64,000 bases of DNA, from contig NZ_JACDTY010000016.1 of assembly GCF_013520985.1 (NCBI RefSeq), forward strand, positions 1 through 64,000, given 5' to 3'. The stretch comes from Mesorhizobium neociceri. Its GTDB lineage: Bacteria; Pseudomonadota; Alphaproteobacteria; Rhizobiales; Rhizobiaceae. The position numbers and the translations under genes were made by a program. Positions 27,425 through 36,357 of this stretch are shown piece by piece (positions within the stretch are counted from its first letter, which is position 1; every line of letters begins with the position of its first letter). The notes under the pieces are model-generated. The model was not told the origin of the DNA, did not search any database, and saw nothing but the letters and a program-made list of their open reading frames with translations.

Positions 27425-27907
27425 ATGGCTGAGCTTTCCTCGCTCGCAGAATTGGGCGCCGCTACCGGCAACACCAACACCCAGCCGGCAGCACCCGTCC
27501 ATGTCCAGAAGCTCGACAAGTCGGGCCGCGCCTATGCCACCGGCAAGCGCAAGAACGCCATTGCGCGCGTCTGGGTGAAGCCGGGTTCCGGCAAGATCGT
27601 CGTCAACGACAAGGAATTCGCGACCTATTTCGCGCGTCCGGTCCTGCAGATGATCCTCAACCAGCCGATCATCGCTTCCAACCGCGCCGGCCAGTACGAC
27701 ATCGTCGCCACCGTCATCGGCGGCGGCCTGTCCGGCCAGGCCGGTGCCGTTCGTCACGGCATCTCCAAGGCGCTGACCTATTACGAGCCGGCACTGCGCG
27801 CCGTGCTCAAGAAGGGCGGCTTCCTGACCCGCGACAGCCGCGTCGTCGAGCGCAAGAAGTACGGCAAGGCGAAGGCTCGCCGCTCGTTCCAGTTTTCCAA
27901 GCGCTAA
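27425..27907 (+). CDS. rpsI: 30S ribosomal protein S9
   Basis: 160 residues from the ATG at 27425. The N-terminal extension (MAELSSLAELGAATGN and a proline/glutamine stretch) is typical of alphaproteobacterial S9. The body has YATGKRKNAIARVWVKPG and the signature GGGLSGQAGAVRHGISKAL, ending in the conserved FQFSKR tail that reaches the P-site tRNA. It is the second gene of the rplM operon and is followed by a strong terminator. Confidence 0.98.
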   Translation: MAELSSLAELGAATGNTNTQPAAPVHVQKLDKSGRAYATGKRKNAIARVWVKPGSGKIVVNDKEFATYFARPVLQMILNQPIIASNRAGQYDIVATVIGGGLSGQAGAVRHGISKALTYYEPALRAVLKKGGFLTRDSRVVERKKYGKAKARRSFQFSKR

Positions 27908-27963
27908 GAAGCGCTTGGGGCCAAGTTCTCGAAGCGCTAAGCGCTACGACATTCAAGACATCG

Positions 27964-27994
27964 AAAAGGCCGCCTCCGGGCGGCCTTTTTGTTT
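27964..27994 (+). terminator. rplM-rpsI rho-independent terminator
   Basis: The 11-bp stem AAAAGGCCGCC / GGCGGCCTTTT with a TCCG loop is followed by TGTTTTTG. It lies about 57 bp after the rpsI stop. Confidence 0.9.
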
Positions 27995-28010
27995 TTGCGT
28001 CTCGGCAGTC

Positions 28011-28188
28011 ACCCCACCCGCGCCTTCGGCGCGACCTCCCCATCGAGGGGAGGTAGGAGGTCGCGGCAGTTTCGCCGCCCGAACAATCCACAATGGTCCA
28101 GCTGATACCAAGCCAATCGCCCGACTGAAGGGCGCGACGCCTACCTCCCCTCGATGGGGAGGTAGGCGCGCAGCACCGGGTGGGGTGA
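28011..28188. repeat. Intergenic palindromic element
   Basis: The 23 bases 28034-28056 are exactly complementary to 28141-28163, and the outer CACCCCACCC is matched by GGGTGGGGTG near 28179-28188. It lies between the convergent rpsI and lysR genes. Each arm can also form its own hairpin around ATCGA or TCGAT. Confidence 0.85.
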
Positions 28189-28211
28189 TGGCGCCGACCT
28201 CGGTTCAAGTC

Positions 28212-29111
28212 TCAGAACTTGCCGGCCTTGATGAAATCGATAAACGCCCGCAGCGGCGCCGGCACCAGGCGCCGTCCCGGATAATAGAGGAACGGCCCGG
28301 GAAAGCTCTGCCACCAAGGTTCGAGCACCGGCTCAAGGGCGCCGCTCTCGAAGTGAGGGCGAAGCCAGCCCTCGAAGAGAGCGATGATGCCGCTGCCGGC
28401 AATCGCCGCATGGACGGCAAGGTCGCTCGCGCCGCCAATCCGCACAATCAGTGGCCCCGTCGTGTCGATCCGCACCACCTCGCCATCGCGCTCAAACTCC
28501 CATGGCAGCATTGCACCGCTGGCAAAGCGGCCGCGCAGGCAGGAGTGGCCAAGCAGGTCGCTAGGATGTTGCGGCCGCCCATGAAGATCCAGATAGGCAG
28601 GGCTGGCGGCAGTGGCGAAATGCTGCACGCGTGGTCCAATCGGCACCGCTATCATGTCCTGTTCCAGCCGCTCGTCGTAGCGGATGCCTGCGTCACACCC
28701 GGCCGCCAGCACGTCGACAAAATTCTCGTCGGCGATCACCTCCAGCCGGATACCGGGGTAGGCCGCGAGAAAACCCGGGACGATGTCGGGCAGGATCAGC
28801 CGCGCGGCGCTGACCGGCACGTTGAGGCGCAGCGAGCCTGCCGGCCGGTCGCGAAAGCCATTGACCACGTCGAGAGCCGCCTCCACCTCCGACAGCGCCG
28901 GGCCAAGCCGTCCGAGCAGGCTGAGGCCTGCTTCGGTCGGAACAACGCTGCGTGTCGTGCGGTTGAACAGCCTGACGCCGAGCTGCGTCTCCAGGCGGCG
29001 CACCGCCTCGCTCAAACCCGACGCGCTGCCGCCACTGGCGCGAGCCCCTTCGCGAAAACCGCCGGCACGCGCCACCGCCACGAAGGCGTTCAGATCGCCA
29101 AGGTCCATCAT
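28212..29111 (-). CDS. LysR-family transcriptional regulator
   Basis: 299 residues. The N-terminal helix-turn-helix (LNAFVAVARAGGFREGARAS, then SGLSEAVRRLETQLGVRLFNRTTRSV) is classic LysR. An effector-binding domain follows from about residue 90 (GSLRLNVPVSAARLILPDIV). It is divergent from an aldo/keto reductase gene across 90 bp that contain a palindrome, so it most likely controls that gene and itself. Signature RSVVPTEAG and the LxVIADENFVDVLAAGCDAGIRYDE region fit the YafC/DmlR-like subgroup. Confidence 0.93.
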   Translation of the reverse strand: MMDLGDLNAFVAVARAGGFREGARASGGSASGLSEAVRRLETQLGVRLFNRTTRSVVPTEAGLSLLGRLGPALSEVEAALDVVNGFRDRPAGSLRLNVPVSAARLILPDIVPGFLAAYPGIRLEVIADENFVDVLAAGCDAGIRYDERLEQDMIAVPIGPRVQHFATAASPAYLDLHGRPQHPSDLLGHSCLRGRFASGAMLPWEFERDGEVVRIDTTGPLIVRIGGASDLAVHAAIAGSGIIALFEGWLRPHFESGALEPVLEPWWQSFPGPFLYYPGRRLVPAPLRAFIDFIKAGKF

Positions 29112-29121
29112 TGTTCGCCAT

Positions 29122-29140
29122 TCCGCACAAGCTGTGCGGA
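29122..29140. promoter_or_regulatory. LysR-type operator in divergent promoter region
   Basis: TCCGCACA and TGTGCGGA are perfect 8-bp arms around AGC, 11 bp upstream of the lysR start. The site is well placed to act on both the regulator and the reductase gene at 29202. Confidence 0.55.
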
Positions 29141-29201
29141 TTGTACCTTATTATCCCGAGGTTGAGCAGCGTCTATCTTCGCCTCCTCAAAGGAGATCGC
29201 C

Positions 29202-30071
29202 ATGTCCACTGTCCAAAAGTCAGGCACATTCACCCTCGGTAGCCACACCGTGAAACGGCTCGGCTATGGCGCCATGCAGCTTGCCGGCCCCCATGTTTTC
29301 GGCCCGCCGAAGGACCATGACGCGGCCATAGCGGTGCTGCGCGAAGCGGTGGCGTCGGGGGTCAATCACATCGACACCAGCGACTACTATGGCCCGCATG
29401 TCACCAACCAGCTGATCCGCGAAGCGCTGGCCCCCTATCCGCAAGACCTCGTCATCGTCACCAAGATCGGCGCACGGCGCGGCAGCGATGGCTCATGGCT
29501 GCCTGCCTATTCGGCCAAGGAATTGGAGCAAGCCGTGCACGATAATCTGAGGAATCTCGGACTTGAGGTGCTGGATGTCGTCAATTTGCGCATCATGTTC
29601 GGGATGGGCCCGACCGAGGGCTCGATCGAAGCGCAGCTGACGGCACTCGCCGAGCTGCAACGCAAAGGGCTGGTGCGCCATATCGGGCTGAGCAACGTCA
29701 CAAGCGCGCAGGTCAAGGAAGGCCGTGGGATCGCCGAGATCGTCTGCGTCCAGAACCATTACAATCTGGCGCACCGGGATGACGACGGATTGATCGACGA
29801 GTTGGCGCGCGACGCCATCGCCTACACGCCGTTCTTCCCGCTGGGCGGCTTCAGCCCACTGCAGTCGTCGACCTTGTCGGATGTGGCGGCGAGGCTTGGC
29901 ACCACGCCGTTGCAGGTTGCGCTCGCCTGGCTGCTCAAGCGCTCGCCGAACATCCTGCTGATCCCGGGGACATCGTCGGTCGGGCATCTGAGGGAGAACC
30001 TGGCGGCGGCGGAGCTGGAGCTGTCGGCTGATGTGCTGAACGAATTGGATGGGGTGGCGAAGGCGGCGTGA
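29202..30071 (+). CDS. Aldo/keto reductase family oxidoreductase (YdbC-like)
   Basis: 289 residues with a GGAG ribosome site. The family barrel is shown by VKRLGYGAMQLAGPHVFGPP, HIDTSDYYGPHVTNQLIREAL (D58, Y63) and VTKIGARRG (K88). The fourth tetrad position, usually His, is Asn in LDVVNLRIMFG, as in the YdbC group of pyridoxal reductase-like enzymes. It uses NADPH to reduce an aldehyde of unknown identity. Control by the divergent LysR regulator is inferred from the shared operator. Confidence 0.9.
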   Translation: MSTVQKSGTFTLGSHTVKRLGYGAMQLAGPHVFGPPKDHDAAIAVLREAVASGVNHIDTSDYYGPHVTNQLIREALAPYPQDLVIVTKIGARRGSDGSWLPAYSAKELEQAVHDNLRNLGLEVLDVVNLRIMFGMGPTEGSIEAQLTALAELQRKGLVRHIGLSNVTSAQVKEGRGIAEIVCVQNHYNLAHRDDDGLIDELARDAIAYTPFFPLGGFSPLQSSTLSDVAARLGTTPLQVALAWLLKRSPNILLIPGTSSVGHLRENLAAAELELSADVLNELDGVAKAA

Positions 30072-30080
30072 GATTAGCTA

Positions 30081-30262
30081 ATCTCCCCCCTCGTGGGGGA
30101 GATGGCCGGCAGGCCAGAGGGGGGCGCGAAGGATCGCTAACCTCAAAGAACTTGCGATCAACGATGACCTGAAATGTAAGTCGATTGACCTAAACAGTTG
30201 ACAGGCCGGCGGGACAGCGCCCCCCTCTGCCCTGCCGGGCATCTCCCCCAGTTGGGGGGAGA
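30081..30262. repeat. Intergenic palindromic element
   Basis: The left arm from 30081 (ATCTCCCCCCTCGTGGGGGAG, then GCCGGCAGGCCAGAGGGGGG) is imperfectly complementary to the right arm ending at 30262 (CCCCCCTCTGCCCTGCCGGG, then CATCTCCCCCAGTTGGGG). It lies between convergent genes, as the elements at 7624 and 28011 do. Confidence 0.8.
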
Positions 30263-30285
30263 TTGGCAGCGTCAGCCGCCTCGCT

Positions 30286-31347
30286 CTAATTAATACTCGC
30301 CGTGCTTGCCGTATTCGCCGGCTCGGCCGGCTTTGCCTCATCCGCATAAGGCACGCGAAATCCATTTGCCGCCAGCCAGCCAATCGCCGCTTTCGGTTCG
30401 TCGGTCTGGATGATGGTGGCGCCGCGTTCGGCCCAAAAGCCGTAGGTCTCGGCCGGCAGGCTGGCCTGCACGGCAAGCTCGTCGCCGCGGCCGCCGGAGA
30501 GGAAGCCGCCCGGCTTGTTGACGATGGCGTAGGTGTCCGCCCAGATGTGCCAGCCGCCCCGCACCGACATCGCCCGCATGCGCGTGCTGAATAGCGGACC
30601 GCCACTCTCGGTCAGCGTCTCAGCCCCTGCCCGCCAGTTGATCAGTTCGATCACGCCGGGCGCAAACGCCTTGCCGACCTGTTCGGCAAAGGCGGCGTCA
30701 TGCACCGCGTCATCGGCGATGATCGGCATGAACTGGAAGCCGCCGCCGATGGCGTCCAGCGTCGCCTTGACGGTATCGATCCGCTGCTGGTTCCAGAGGT
30801 TTTCCTTGACGATCACCTGCTCGGCCATGCCGAGATCGCGGGCGATGGCGATCATGCCGGGCAGCGCCTGGACATCGAGCTTGTTGTCGAGATTGATCAG
30901 GATGCGATCCCTGGTCGCCAGCAGCATTTCGCGCAGCGTGGAAACCGCCTCATTGGTGACGGTACCGGTGCCTTCGACCACCAGCCTGCAGCGCTTGAGT
31001 TCGGCCAGCGTGTAGTTGACCACCTCGCCCTTGCAAGTCGTGGTGCGGTCGAGCCAGCTGTCGTGCATGACGACGAATTCGCCGTCCTTCGAGCGCCGGA
31101 TGTCGACCTCGACGATTTCCGCGCCTATGGCGATCGCGCCCTCGACAGCGGCAAGCGAATTCTCGGCATAGAGCGTCTTGCCGGCCTGCATGCTGCCGGC
31201 GCGGTGCGCGGCGACCATGACATGGTCGCGCCATTGGTTGGCATGTTCGAAGCGGTCGAGAATCTGCCGGGCGCGGGTTTCGCTCGCCGAGGCCTGGCCG
31301 ATGAAGGCGCCAAGTGCTGCGCAAAGCAGAAGGCATATGGTCCGCAT
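30286..31347 (-). CDS. Glycerophosphodiester phosphodiesterase family protein, secreted
   Basis: 353 residues. A signal peptide covers about the first 21 (MRTICLLLCAALGAFIGQAS). The GDPD TIM-barrel motifs are VAAHRAG (catalytic H48), LYAENSLAAVEGAI, and VEVDIRRSKDGEFVVMHD, which holds the metal ligands and second His. It would hydrolyse glycerophosphodiesters in the periplasm to glycerol-3-phosphate and an alcohol. The C-terminal 20 residues are a low-complexity Pro/Ala/Thr tail. No partner glp or ugp gene is adjacent. The 245 bp upstream, to 31592, show no gene. Confidence 0.88.
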   Translation of the reverse strand: MRTICLLLCAALGAFIGQASASETRARQILDRFEHANQWRDHVMVAAHRAGSMQAGKTLYAENSLAAVEGAIAIGAEIVEVDIRRSKDGEFVVMHDSWLDRTTTCKGEVVNYTLAELKRCRLVVEGTGTVTNEAVSTLREMLLATRDRILINLDNKLDVQALPGMIAIARDLGMAEQVIVKENLWNQQRIDTVKATLDAIGGGFQFMPIIADDAVHDAAFAEQVGKAFAPGVIELINWRAGAETLTESGGPLFSTRMRAMSVRGGWHIWADTYAIVNKPGGFLSGGRGDELAVQASLPAETYGFWAERGATIIQTDEPKAAIGWLAANGFRVPYADEAKPAEPANTASTASIN

Positions 31348-31592
31348 CGAGAATCGCTCCTTGCAGGATCGACCCGGGGATAGGCGACGTCAGTGACAGG
31401 CCGGTGAACGAAGCCGGCTAGTGGATTGTCGCGCCGCTGCAACAAAGTCGTGCTGAAACCATGCCGGCAGCGCGCCGGAGCGGAATTGAGAAGGCAGCCC
31501 GTAGAACGCTACGGCGTTTCGCCAAGCTGTGACTGGCATCTTGCGTGCCGGTTCTGTAGTTGTGGCAGCCCGATGAACAAAGAGGACCCGTA

Positions 31593-32594
31593 ATGGCGAA
31601 CCAGACCATCGACAACGCCTTCACCGCCCGCTCCAAGACGGGGCCATCCTTCGAGCCTACCTATGCCGGCGCGCTGTCGTTCATGCGGCGCAAATACACC
31701 AAGGATGTAAAGGGCGCGGACGCCGTCGTGTGGGGCATTCCCTTTGATGCCGCCGTCACCAACCGGCCGGGCGCGCGCTTTGGGCCGCAGGCGATCCGCC
31801 GCGCCTCGGCGATCCTCGACAACGACCCGCAATATCCGTTCTCGCGCGACCTGTTCGAGCATCTGGCCGTTGTCGACTGTGGCGATTGCCTGCTCGATTC
31901 GGGCAACCACCAGAAGACGCCCGGCACGATCGAGCGCGAGGCGGCGAAGATCCTGAAATCGGGCGCCTTCCTGTTGTCGCTCGGCGGCGACCATTTCGTC
32001 ACCTGGCCACTGCTCAAGGCGCATGCCGCCATCCACGGGCCGCTGGCGCTGGTGCAGTTCGACGCCCACCAGGACACCTGGCCGGACGACGGCAAGCGCA
32101 TTGACCACGGCTCCTTCGTCGGCCGCGCCGTCAATGAAGGCATCATTGATCCCGACCGGTCGATCCAGATCGGCATCCGCACTCATGCGCCCGATACGTT
32201 CGGCATCAAGATCCTCTACGGTCACGAGATCGAGGAGATGCGGGCGTCCGATATCGCCTATGCCATCGTCGACCGCACCGGCGGCAGGAAGACCTACCTC
32301 ACCTTCGACATCGACTGCCTCGACCCGGCCTTCGCGCCCGGCACCGGCACGCCGGTCGCCGGCGGCCCGTCCTCGGCAAAAATCCTGTCGACGCTGCGCC
32401 AGCTCGGCCAGGTCGATATTGTCGGCGCCGACGTCGTCGAGGTTGCGCCGGCCTATGATCACGCCGATATAACGGCGATCGCCGGTTCGATGGTAGCCAT
32501 GCACTATCTCGGCCTTGTGGCCGAACGAAAGGCGCGAGCGGAAGAGCTGAACAACGGCAACCATGGCGCGGCGAACCACGGCCAAGGCATATAG
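31593..32594 (+). CDS. speB: Agmatinase / ureohydrolase family
   Basis: 333 residues from the ATG at 31593. The binuclear manganese motifs are complete: LSLGGDHFVTWPLL, VQFDAHQDTW and TFDIDCLDPAFAPGTGTP. The sequence NRPGARFGPQAIRRAS is agmatinase-like. It hydrolyses agmatine to putrescine and urea, though some relatives act on guanidinobutyrate or other guanidines. It lies 29 bp upstream of argC on the same strand, placing arginine and polyamine metabolism together. Confidence 0.9.
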   Translation: MANQTIDNAFTARSKTGPSFEPTYAGALSFMRRKYTKDVKGADAVVWGIPFDAAVTNRPGARFGPQAIRRASAILDNDPQYPFSRDLFEHLAVVDCGDCLLDSGNHQKTPGTIEREAAKILKSGAFLLSLGGDHFVTWPLLKAHAAIHGPLALVQFDAHQDTWPDDGKRIDHGSFVGRAVNEGIIDPDRSIQIGIRTHAPDTFGIKILYGHEIEEMRASDIAYAIVDRTGGRKTYLTFDIDCLDPAFAPGTGTPVAGGPSSAKILSTLRQLGQVDIVGADVVEVAPAYDHADITAIAGSMVAMHYLGLVAERKARAEELNNGNHGAANHGQGI

Positions 32595-32623
32595 GTTTGA
32601 GTTAGCAGGGAATTGACGGGCAC

Positions 32624-33550
32624 ATGAAACCGAAAATCTTCATCGACGGCGAACACGGCACCACCGGCCTGCAGATCAGGGCGCTGCTGGCCGAGCGTGG
32701 TGACCTCGAGATCATCTCGATCCCGACCGAGCGCCGCAAGGAAACGGCGGCGCGCGCCGACTTCCTCAATGCCGCCGATGTCGCAATCCTGTGCCTGCCG
32801 GATGCGGCCGCCAAGGAAAGCGTGTCGCTGATTGCCAACGACACCACCAGGGTGATCGACGCCTCGACGGCGCACCGGGTCGCCGAAGGTTGGGAATATG
32901 GCTTTGCCGAACTGGACAAGGGGCAGGCGAAAACCATCGCCAACGCGAAGCGCGTCGCCAATCCCGGCTGCTGGCCGCAAGGGCCGATCGCGACGCTGCG
33001 GCCGCTGGTGGCGGCCGGCCTGCTGCCGCCGGATTTCCCGATCACGGTCAACGGCATTTCGGGCTATTCGGGCGGCGGCCGGCCGATGATCGAGGAGTAT
33101 GTCGCCCAGGGCGAGGATGCCTCGGAATTCCTGCCCTATGGGCTGACCCTGCAGCACAAGCATGTGCCGGAGCTGCGCACCTATGCGAAGCTGTCGCATG
33201 ATCCGATCATGCAGCCGGCGGTCGGTAATTTCGCGCAAGGCATGATTACGGTGGTGCCGCTGCAGCTCGGCGGCCTCGATTATGTGCCGGCCGGTGCTGA
33301 CCTGCACGCCGCGATCGCCGACCATTTTGCGGCCATCCAAGGCGGCGTGGTCGAGGTGGCGCCCTACGCGCATATGGAGCGGATGCCGGAGATCAATCCG
33401 GAGGTCTATAACGGCACCAACCGCATGAAGGTCTACGTCTTTGCCAATGACGACAGGGCGCAGGCGCTGCTGATTGCCGTCTATGACAATCTCGGCAAGG
33501 GCGCCTCGGGTGCGGCCGTGCAGAACATGGACCTGATGCTCGGCCTTTAA
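32624..33550 (+). CDS. argC: N-acetyl-gamma-glutamyl-phosphate reductase, type 2
   Basis: 308 residues. The nucleotide-binding start KIFIDGEHGTTGLQIRALL and the catalytic Cys 116 in ANPGCWPQGP are diagnostic; the short length and EHGTTG in place of ASGYTG mark the type 2 form. It reduces N-acetylglutamyl phosphate to the semialdehyde with NADPH in arginine synthesis. It is often linked to rplM-rpsI in Rhizobiales, as here at a distance of about 5 kb. Confidence 0.95.
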   Translation: MKPKIFIDGEHGTTGLQIRALLAERGDLEIISIPTERRKETAARADFLNAADVAILCLPDAAAKESVSLIANDTTRVIDASTAHRVAEGWEYGFAELDKGQAKTIANAKRVANPGCWPQGPIATLRPLVAAGLLPPDFPITVNGISGYSGGGRPMIEEYVAQGEDASEFLPYGLTLQHKHVPELRTYAKLSHDPIMQPAVGNFAQGMITVVPLQLGGLDYVPAGADLHAAIADHFAAIQGGVVEVAPYAHMERMPEINPEVYNGTNRMKVYVFANDDRAQALLIAVYDNLGKGASGAAVQNMDLMLGL

Positions 33551-33558
33551 TTCGGTTG

Positions 33559-33607
33559 GAGCATGATGTTGCCCGGAAACCGCTTAACACTTTTCGGCAT
33601 CATGCTC
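33559..33607. repeat. Rhizobial intergenic palindrome, GAGCATGATG type
   Basis: GAGCATGATG (33559-33568) is exactly complementary to CATCATGCTC (33598-33607). The interior (CCGGAAACCGCTTAACACTTTTCGG) is the common core of a dispersed rhizobial element and is given here in halves: CCGGAAACCGC and ACTTTTCGG. It follows argC directly. Confidence 0.8.
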
Positions 33608-33610
33608 TGA

Positions 33611-33757
33611 ATGGACGCGCCGGCATTTCCAAAGCGCTGGAAGGTCAGCGCGCCCGAACTCATTGACGAGACTTTTTCGAGCCGCATCTGGAAGGTGCAG
33701 CGCGAAGATGGTTCGTCGGCCATCGATCCGGAAAGTGCAGGCTCAGCTTCTGACTGA
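33611..33757 (+). pseudogene. Truncated aminoglycoside phosphotransferase-like N-terminus
   Basis: A 48-codon reading frame from an ATG at 33611 encodes FPKRWKVSAPELIDETFSSR and then IWKVQREDGSSAI. This resembles the start of APH/streptomycin-kinase-like proteins, in which the ATP-binding lysine segment (AIVK-LKP) would come next. Here the frame goes into DPESAGSASD and stops, overlapping the end of ctaA on the other strand. The kinase domain is absent, so I read it as a deletion remnant. The resemblance is from memory and weak. Confidence 0.35.
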
Positions 33758-34834
33758 TATCTCGTGCGGCAGCGGATAGGCGCCCTTGGTGCCGCGCCAG
33801 TGGGCGGCGGCAAATCCCAGCAGGACTAGCGCGAAAGCCTGGTGCGTCAGCGCCATGTGCAGCGGCACCTGCATCAACAGCGTGCCGATGCCGATCGAGG
33901 CCTGGAGCAGAACAAGCAGAAACAGCAGCGTCGCACGACGCGCATGCGTGGTGCCGGGCAGGCGCCAGCGGGTCGCGACCATGTGCCAGAGCGCGGCGGC
34001 GAATACCGTGTAGGCGCCGAGCCGGTGGACAAACTGCACCGTCTTCGGGTTCTCGAAGAAATTGCGCCAGGCCGGTTCGAGCAGCAGCAGGTCGCTGGGG
34101 ATGACCTTGCCGTCCATCAACGGCCAGGTGTTGTAGCTGAGGCCGGCATCAAGCCCGGCGACCAGCCCGCCGAGGTAGATCTGGACCAGCGCCAGGAGCA
34201 CGATGAAACCGGCGAGTCTTTGCGTCGACCGGTCGGCGGCGGGCTCGGAATGCGGCGCCAGCCCGCGAGCGACCACCATGGTTGCGGTGAAGATGAGTGC
34301 AGCCAGTGTCAGATGTGTCGCCAGCCGGTACTGGCTGACGGAGACTCGGTCGACCAGACCGGAAGCCACCATCCACCAGCCGATGGCGCCTTGCAGGCCG
34401 CCGAGCAGCAGAATGCCGAGCAACTTTGGCCCAAGGCCGCGCTCGATGCGGCGCGTCGCCCACAAGACCAGCAGCGGCAAGCCGAAGACCAAGCCGACAC
34501 TGCGCGCCAGGATACGGTGGGCCCATTCCCACCAGAAGATCGACTTGAAGGCGTCGAGGCTCATGCCCTTGTTGAGCTCGGCATATTGCGGGATTTTTTG
34601 GTAGAGTTGGAATTCCTCTTGCCACTCGGCGTCGTTGAGCGGCGGAATCACACCGTGGATCGGCTTCCATTCGGTGATCGACAGGCCAGAATTGGTGAGC
34701 CTGGTGGCGCCGCCTACCAGCACCAGCGCAAACAGCACAAGAAGCACGACATAGAGCCAGCCGCGCACCAGCGCCCGGTTGTACAGGGCGCGGTCGCGAT
34801 CGATGTAGGGCGCGGCAGCTGATATCGCAGCCAT
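33743..34834 (-). CDS. ctaA: Haem A synthase
   Basis: 363 residues from the ATG at 34834 (MAAISAAAPYIDRDRAL). Eight membrane segments are evident. The conserved haem-ligand histidines are in IFWWEWAHRILARSVG, YRLATHLTLAALIF, VQFVHRLGAYTVF and MALTHQAFALVLLG. LVLVGGATRLTNSGLSITEWKPIHG is the family N-terminal signature. CtaA oxidises haem O to haem A for cytochrome aa3 oxidase in the inner membrane. The other cta genes are not in the window. Confidence 0.96.
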   Translation of the reverse strand: MAAISAAAPYIDRDRALYNRALVRGWLYVVLLVLFALVLVGGATRLTNSGLSITEWKPIHGVIPPLNDAEWQEEFQLYQKIPQYAELNKGMSLDAFKSIFWWEWAHRILARSVGLVFGLPLLVLWATRRIERGLGPKLLGILLLGGLQGAIGWWMVASGLVDRVSVSQYRLATHLTLAALIFTATMVVARGLAPHSEPAADRSTQRLAGFIVLLALVQIYLGGLVAGLDAGLSYNTWPLMDGKVIPSDLLLLEPAWRNFFENPKTVQFVHRLGAYTVFAAALWHMVATRWRLPGTTHARRATLLFLLVLLQASIGIGTLLMQVPLHMALTHQAFALVLLGFAAAHWRGTKGAYPLPHEISVRS

Positions 34835-34986
34835 GGATCTGTCCCGGCAGGTTGACGTGGCGAAGTGGTGAACCATCGCAACCCGGCTGACAAGACCGGA
34901 CGGCGCGGCACGCCGTCGCGCCGCAAGTCACAGGTTGCACAGGCGCCCGCTTGGGCCTAAGCGAAGGCGATCAACGAGAACGCCTC

Positions 34987-35202
34987 ATGCCCATCCGCCT
35001 GAAAAAGCTGATCGGAACCTTCCTGCTGGTGGCGCTGGTCATCATTTATGCGCTGGTCGCGTCGATCATAGCGGTGGCGCAGCTGTCGCAATCCGGCCCG
35101 CTGGTGCATTTCCTGTTCTTCCTGTTCAGCGGCCTGTTCTGGGTGCTGCCGGCGATGGGCATCATCAAATGGCTGATCCTGGAGCCGCGGCCGAAGGGCT
35201 GA
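34987..35202 (+). CDS. DUF2842 small membrane protein
   Basis: 71 residues from the ATG at 34987. Two hydrophobic helices (LIGTFLLVALVIIYALVAS and VHFLFFLFSGLFWVLPAMG) end with the short cytoplasmic motif IIKWLILEPRP. This size and layout match the DUF2842 family of alphaproteobacteria, which is commonly next to ctaA. The function is unknown. It is divergent from ctaA and converges on the deacetylase gene. Confidence 0.85.
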   Translation: MPIRLKKLIGTFLLVALVIIYALVASIIAVAQLSQSGPLVHFLFFLFSGLFWVLPAMGIIKWLILEPRPKG

Positions 35203-35206
35203 AGCG

Positions 35207-36265
35207 CTAGATCGTGACCACCATCTTGCCGGCATTGGCCAGCGGCGTCGTCACCCCTGACAGCATGGTGCGGATGTGGGCGACGCTCTGGTAGCGGCCA
35301 TTGACCGAGATACGCGGCAGCGCGTGCAGGAAGCCGGCATGCTCGGCATGCAACACACCATGTCGGGTCGTCACCGCCGAGGCGTAGCCGGCGTCGCGGG
35401 CAAAGCCCACTTCGCGGCAGCCGACAGCGCTGGCATAGCCATAGGGGTAAGCGAGATGGCGCGGCTCTTCGCCGAGCTGCGCCTGCAGCTGGCGCCTGAC
35501 GTCGCCGATCTCATGGCGCGCGTCGGCTTCGTCGAGCCGCTTCAGATTGCGATGGTTGACCGTATGGGCGCCGATCGTCACCAGCCTGTGCCCGGCCATG
35601 GCGCGTATATCGTCCCAGGTCATCAGCGTGCTTGAGCGCAAGCCATCGAGTTCGATGCCGTTCGAGCGCGCGAGATCGCGCAGTACGGCGCGCTGATCCT
35701 CCTCGCGCACCTCGAGCGTCAGGTAGGCGTGCAGGCGCGCATTGGCCTGGAGTTTCTTGCCGTGGGTCGAGCAGTCAATCGTCAATGGCCCCTTCGGTGT
35801 CGCCAGCGTCAGCCGGTCGCGCGCGTTGACGATGTCCTCGACGACGTCCCACCACAAATCCGCACTGCCGTCGATCAGACCCGGCGCGACGTATATGGTG
35901 ATCGGCGCGTCGTGCTTTTCCAGCACCGGCAGCGCCTCCGTCATGTTGTCGCGATAGGCGTCGTCAGCGGTGATGCTGGCGAACTGGCCGTCCTTGCCGC
36001 CGGCCTTGATGCGTTCGATCGCCTCGTCGAGCGTGACGAAGGCGTACCCCCTCGCCTTCATATCGGCGACGAGAGCGTCGAGGAATCGCGGAGCGATGTT
36101 GAGGTGGCGGTTGACGCCGTCGGGCTTCTCCGGCGTGGCGGTGACCCGATGCAACATGAGGATGGCGCCGATGCCGCCGACAAAGGGCTTGGCCAGCGGT
36201 GCGAGGCCGGTAAAGCGGGCGATGTTAAGCGCCAGTTTCCGAACTACCTCCCCGCCGTCGATCAT
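35207..36265 (-). CDS. Polysaccharide deacetylase family protein
   Basis: 352 residues with a NodB-homology domain. Motif 1 reads ASITADDAYRDN, where TFDDGY is usual: both Asp residues are kept but Phe and Gly become Ala. Motif 2 is GAHTVNHRNL, giving the HxxxH metal pair, and motif 3 is HLAYPYGYAS. AILMLHRVT near residue 37 is the standard first strand. It should remove acetyl groups from an amino-sugar polymer or lipid-linked sugar. No signal peptide is obvious. The acetyltransferase at 36358 is divergent from it. Confidence 0.85.
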   Translation of the reverse strand: MIDGGEVVRKLALNIARFTGLAPLAKPFVGGIGAILMLHRVTATPEKPDGVNRHLNIAPRFLDALVADMKARGYAFVTLDEAIERIKAGGKDGQFASITADDAYRDNMTEALPVLEKHDAPITIYVAPGLIDGSADLWWDVVEDIVNARDRLTLATPKGPLTIDCSTHGKKLQANARLHAYLTLEVREEDQRAVLRDLARSNGIELDGLRSSTLMTWDDIRAMAGHRLVTIGAHTVNHRNLKRLDEADARHEIGDVRRQLQAQLGEEPRHLAYPYGYASAVGCREVGFARDAGYASAVTTRHGVLHAEHAGFLHALPRISVNGRYQSVAHIRTMLSGVTTPLANAGKMVVTI

Positions 36266-36357
36266 TCATTCACCTTTTGCGCCTAGGCTCGATCCAAGCA
36301 CGGAACGCGCCGACGCGAACTCCCTGATCGCGACGAATACGCCTTAAGGATTGAGGT

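Noticed and set aside
33743..33757. Overlap of the truncated phosphotransferase frame with ctaA taken as a frameshifted gene end
   Set aside because: ctaA is complete with a normal C-terminus. The overlap is between opposite strands and does not affect it.
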